From Firmicutes bacterium UBA3738 (GTDB taxonomy: Bacteria; Bacillota; Clostridia; Peptostreptococcales; Anaerovoracaceae), in the NCBI GenBank assembly GCA_002372505.1, contig DFGY01000037.1:1-7964 (forward strand): a DNA stretch of 7,964 nt, read 5' to 3'. The notes under the pieces were generated by a model. It made no database searches. It saw nothing but the letters and a program-made list of their open reading frames with translations, and was not told the DNA's origin. This document shows, piece after piece, positions 6,245 to 7,964 of the stretch (positions are counted from its first letter, which is position 1; each line of letters opens with the position of its first letter). A program made the position numbers and the translations under genes.

Positions 6245-6643
6245 CTACCAAACGTAACAAATAACTTCACCGCCGACTCCCAGTTTTCTGGCTTCCTTGT
6301 CGCTGATAACTCCGTTTGATGTGGAGATAACTGCGATGCCCAGTCCACCCAGTACTCTCGGAACGTCTGTGGCCTTGGCATAAACCTTAAGGCCCGGCTT
6401 TGAAATCTTCTTAATTCCACTGATAACTTTTTCGTTTTCAGGACCATACTTCATGTTGATCCTGATAGTACCCTGCTTGTTGTCATCGATGACTTCGAAG
6501 TCATTGATGTATCCTTCTTCTTTCAGAATGCCGGCAATGGACTTTTTGATTTTTGAAGCCGGTACGTCTACAGTCTTGTGACCTGCAACGTTGGCGTTTC
6601 TGATCCTTGTCAGCATATCTGCAATTGGGTCTGTCATTGTCAT
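6245..6643 (-). CDS. rpsH: 30S ribosomal protein S8
   Basis: S8 binds the central domain of 16S rRNA and is the autoregulator of the spc operon in Escherichia coli. The product is 132 residues, the standard length, starting MTMTDPIADMLTRIRNAN and ending with the conserved STSNGVISDKEARKLGVGGEVICYVW segment. The open frame reaches an ATG at 6697, but that start has no ribosome binding site; AAGGAG (6654-6659) is 10 bases before the ATG at 6643, which fits the family start. An ATG two codons later is less well spaced. Upstream lies a 166-base gap with the structured repeat, unusual in this tightly packed region. Whether S8 recognises that structure is unknown. Confidence 0.96.
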   Translation of the reverse strand: MTMTDPIADMLTRIRNANVAGHKTVDVPASKIKKSIAGILKEEGYINDFEVIDDNKQGTIRINMKYGPENEKVISGIKKISKPGLKVYAKATDVPRVLGGLGIAVISTSNGVISDKEARKLGVGGEVICYVW

Positions 6644-6722
6644 AATGCTTTTTCTCCTTCCTCCATCAGTATTATTACGCAGGCTTTCACCCTTCATAAC
6701 TTAATGGAATTGTTTTTTTATA
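6644..6722 (-). other. Short leader between structured repeat copy B and rpsH
   Basis: This segment links the repeat to rpsH and encodes nothing recognisable. On the minus strand it starts with an A-rich run (TATAAAAAAAC), continues without clear structure and ends in a GGAGGAAGGAG purine stretch that serves as the rpsH ribosome binding site. TATAAA next to the repeat resembles a -10 box, but no convincing -35 stands at the right distance. I see no terminator. Confidence 0.4.
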
Positions 6723-6809
6723 CGTCGTTGGTCGCCACGGGCTAAAGCCCTGCGACATATGACGGTGCACGTTCCTCGGCTCTTGCTTCGCAAATCGCCG
6801 GGACAAGTG
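6723..6809 (-). repeat. Two-hairpin structured repeat, copy B (rpsN-rpsH gap)
   Basis: This is the second copy of the element at 975-1085, in the same orientation. Read on the plus strand, hairpin 2 has CGTC/GACG (6723-6726 with 6761-6764), GTCGC/GCGAC (6731-6735 with 6752-6756) and GGGC/GCCC (6739-6742 with 6747-6750) around a TAAA loop. Hairpin 1 has TCC/GGA (6773-6775 with 6801-6803), CGGC/GCCG (6777-6780 with 6797-6800) and TTGC/GCAA (6783-6786 with 6790-6793) around a three-base loop. The linker between the hairpins is 8 bases, as in copy A. The small internal loops (TC on one side, ATC on the other) match copy A exactly while the stems around them differ in compensated fashion. The element starts at the rpsN TAG stop and shares the word GGTAGCA there with copy A. 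Confidence 0.8.
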
Positions 6810-6995
6810 CTACCAACTTGCTTTTTTTACACCGGGGATTTCTCCCTTGTATGCAAGCTCTCTGAAGCAGATTCTGCAGATGCCGTACTTCTTCAGTACT
6901 GAGTGTGGACGTCCGCATATTCTGCATCTCGTGTATGCTCTTGTTGAGTATTTTGGTTTTCTCTGCTGTTTTACTTTGAGAGATGTCTTTGCCAT
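6810..6995 (-). CDS. rpsN: 30S ribosomal protein S14, type Z (zinc-binding)
   Basis: S14 is a late-assembling protein of the 30S head. The product is the short 61-residue zinc form (often called rpsZ or rpsN1 in Bacillota), beginning MAKTSLKVKQQRKPKYSTRA and ending GVKKASW. The zinc ligands are Cys24 and Cys27 (CRICG) with Cys40 and Cys43 (CRICF). The open frame extends seven codons upstream to 7016, overlapping rplE, but AGGAGG at 7002-7007 is 6 bases before the ATG at 6995 and the family begins MAK, so 6995 is chosen. The L5-S14-S8 order is standard. The 166 bases after its TAG stop hold the structured repeat. Confidence 0.97.
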   Translation of the reverse strand: MAKTSLKVKQQRKPKYSTRAYTRCRICGRPHSVLKKYGICRICFRELAYKGEIPGVKKASW

Positions 6996-7005
6996 TGGTT
7001 CCCTC

Positions 7006-7554
7006 CTACTTTTCAAACGGCATTCCCAGAAGCTCCAGCAGTGCTGCTGCTTCTTCGTCTGTCTTAGCCGTTGTTGTAAACACTACGTTCATACCTTTAA
7101 TCGTATCTACCTTATCGTAATTGATTTCCGGGAAGATAAGCTGTTCTTTGATACCCATGGAATAGTTGCCACGGCCGTCAAATGCGTTTCTGCTTACTCC
7201 CTTAAAGTCCCTTACACGAGGAAGAGCGACGTTGAAGAACTTGTCGGCGAATACGTACATGTTGTCACCGCGCAGAGTTACCTTTGTTCCTACCGGCATG
7301 CCCTGACGTACCTTGAAGTTCGCGATTGATTTTCTTGCCTTTGTTACTACAGGTCTCTGTCCTGCAATAAGTCCCAGCTCTTCAACTGCGCCTTCCATCA
7401 GTTTGGCATTTTCCTTAGCTTCGCCAAGGCCGATATTGATTGTTATTTTTTCAAGCTTGGGCACTTCCATAACGTTGTCGTATTTGAACTGTTCCAGCAG
7501 TGCTTTGAAAGCTTCGTTCTTATATTTTTCCTTAAGTCTGGCTGCCAACTTCAT
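7006..7554 (-). CDS. rplE: 50S ribosomal protein L5
   Basis: L5 binds 5S rRNA and contacts the P-site tRNA and S13 at the top of the large subunit. The 182-residue product matches the family (about 179) and has VPKLEKITINIGLGEA near residue 32, GQRPVVTKARKSIANFKVR, RDFKGVSRNAFDGRGNYSMG and INYDKVDTIKGMNVV. The start is slightly uncertain: the AGGAGG core (7557-7562) leaves only 2 bases before the ATG at 7554, which is very tight, whereas a TTG two codons later (7548) would have a standard 8-base spacing and give MAARLKEKY, close to the usual family beginning. I keep the ATG because it is the conventional call. Confidence 0.96.
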   Translation of the reverse strand: MKLAARLKEKYKNEAFKALLEQFKYDNVMEVPKLEKITINIGLGEAKENAKLMEGAVEELGLIAGQRPVVTKARKSIANFKVRQGMPVGTKVTLRGDNMYVFADKFFNVALPRVRDFKGVSRNAFDGRGNYSMGIKEQLIFPEINYDKVDTIKGMNVVFTTTAKTDEEAAALLELLGMPFEK

Positions 7555-7566
7555 CTCCTCCTTTCT

Positions 7567-7869
7567 TTAAACTTCTTCTCCGCTTTTTCTAGCGATTCTT
7601 ATTTTACGGTTGCCGTCGAACTTGTATCCGATTCTTGTTGCTTCGCCTGATTTCTTGTCTACCAGAGCAACGTTTGATACGTGGATTGAGCCTTCCTGAT
7701 GCTTGATCTCAGAAGCCTGTGTTCTTGTCTGCTTCTGGTGCTTCGTCTGCATGTTTACGCCCTCGACGATAACTCTGTTTTCCTTCGGCATTGCCTTAAT
7801 AACTTTGCCCTTTTTGCCTTTGTCCTGGCCGGTGAGGACGATAACCGTATCATCTTTTTTGATTCGCAT
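7567..7869 (-). CDS. rplX: 50S ribosomal protein L24
   Basis: L24 is an assembly-initiator protein of the large subunit, located near the peptide exit tunnel. The 100-residue product begins MRIKKDDTVIVLTGQDKGKKG, a KOW motif covering about residues 5-32, followed by VIVEGVNMQTKHQK and the C-terminal VALVDKKSGEATRIGYKFDGNRKIRIARKSGE spread over residues 68-98. AGGAGG at 7880-7885 overlaps the rplN stop codon and is 10 bases from the ATG. The L14-L24-L5 order is standard. Confidence 0.97.
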   Translation of the reverse strand: MRIKKDDTVIVLTGQDKGKKGKVIKAMPKENRVIVEGVNMQTKHQKQTRTQASEIKHQEGSIHVSNVALVDKKSGEATRIGYKFDGNRKIRIARKSGEEV

Positions 7870-7883
7870 TTCTATTTGTCCTC

Positions 7884-7964
7884 CTACAGTACTTCCGGAG
7901 CCAGGGAGACGATCTTCATGAAGTTTCTGTCTCTAAGCTCTCTTGCTACCGGTCCGAAGATACG
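7884..7964 (-). CDS. rplN: 50S ribosomal protein L14, 3' end only (partial)
   Basis: Only the last 26 codons are inside the window. The minus strand reads RIFGPVARELRD, then RNFMKIVSLAPEVL and a TAG stop, which is the highly conserved C-terminus of L14, a 23S rRNA binding protein at the subunit interface that also receives the silencing factor RsfS in many bacteria. The neighbouring rplX on its 3' side confirms the call. The upstream part lies beyond the right edge. Confidence 0.95.
   Translation of the reverse strand, partial: RIFGPVARELRDRNFMKIVSLAPEVL

Noticed and set aside
6644..6697. N-terminal extension of S8 from the ATG at 6697
   Set aside because: There is no ribosome binding site upstream of it, the family starts at MxMTDP, and a good site precedes the ATG at 6643.
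6717..6748. Promoter formed by TATAAA beside copy B with a -35 in the hairpin
   Set aside because: The best -35 candidate (TTTAGC, 18 bases away) matches only about half the consensus and lies inside the stem-loop; copy A lacks the TATAAA.

Overview
The window is a continuous stretch of the bacterial S10-spc-alpha ribosomal protein supercluster. All 19 genes lie on the minus strand, so transcription runs from high to low coordinates. In transcription order they are rplN (3' end only), rplX, rplE, rpsN, rpsH, rplF, rplR, rpsE, rpmD, rplO, secY, adk, map, infA, rpmJ, rpsM, rpsK and rpsD (5' end only). The secY-adk-map-infA-rpmJ-rpsM-rpsK-rpsD order, the 61-residue zinc-type S14, the Cys4 zinc-type adenylate kinase, the zinc-type S4 start and the strong AGGAGG ribosome binding sites point to a Gram-positive Bacillota, most likely a Clostridia member of moderate GC. 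I cannot name the genus. Nearly every gene is complete and of ordinary family length; I see no frameshift or broken gene.

Layout: 7884-7964 is the L14 tail. From 7869 down to 4133 is the spc block of L24, L5, S14, S8, L6, L18, S5, L30 and L15. From 4132 to 1211 are the non-ribosomal genes SecY (protein export channel), adenylate kinase, methionine aminopeptidase and initiation factor IF-1. From 1199 to the left edge are L36, S13, S11 and the start of S4. Genes are packed with 0-20 bases between them, and many Shine-Dalgarno sites overlap the preceding stop codon. Two junctions (rplO/secY and adk/map) are TAA directly followed by ATG. Together the genes build both ribosomal subunits, insert and export new proteins, trim their first methionine, start translation and balance adenine nucleotides.

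The packing is broken at only two places: 226 bases between rpmJ and rpsM (860-1085) and 166 bases between rpsN and rpsH (6644-6809). Both gaps carry the same structured element, beginning right at the TAG stop of the upstream gene, in the same orientation. Each copy folds into two consecutive irregular hairpins. The copies differ in sequence, but six base pairs in the stems are changed on both sides so that pairing is kept. This is the strongest unexplained signal in the window. It could be a dispersed mobile palindromic repeat (REP-like or IS200/IS605-derived) or a structured RNA acting within the operon. The remainder is an ordinary, highly conserved housekeeping region.
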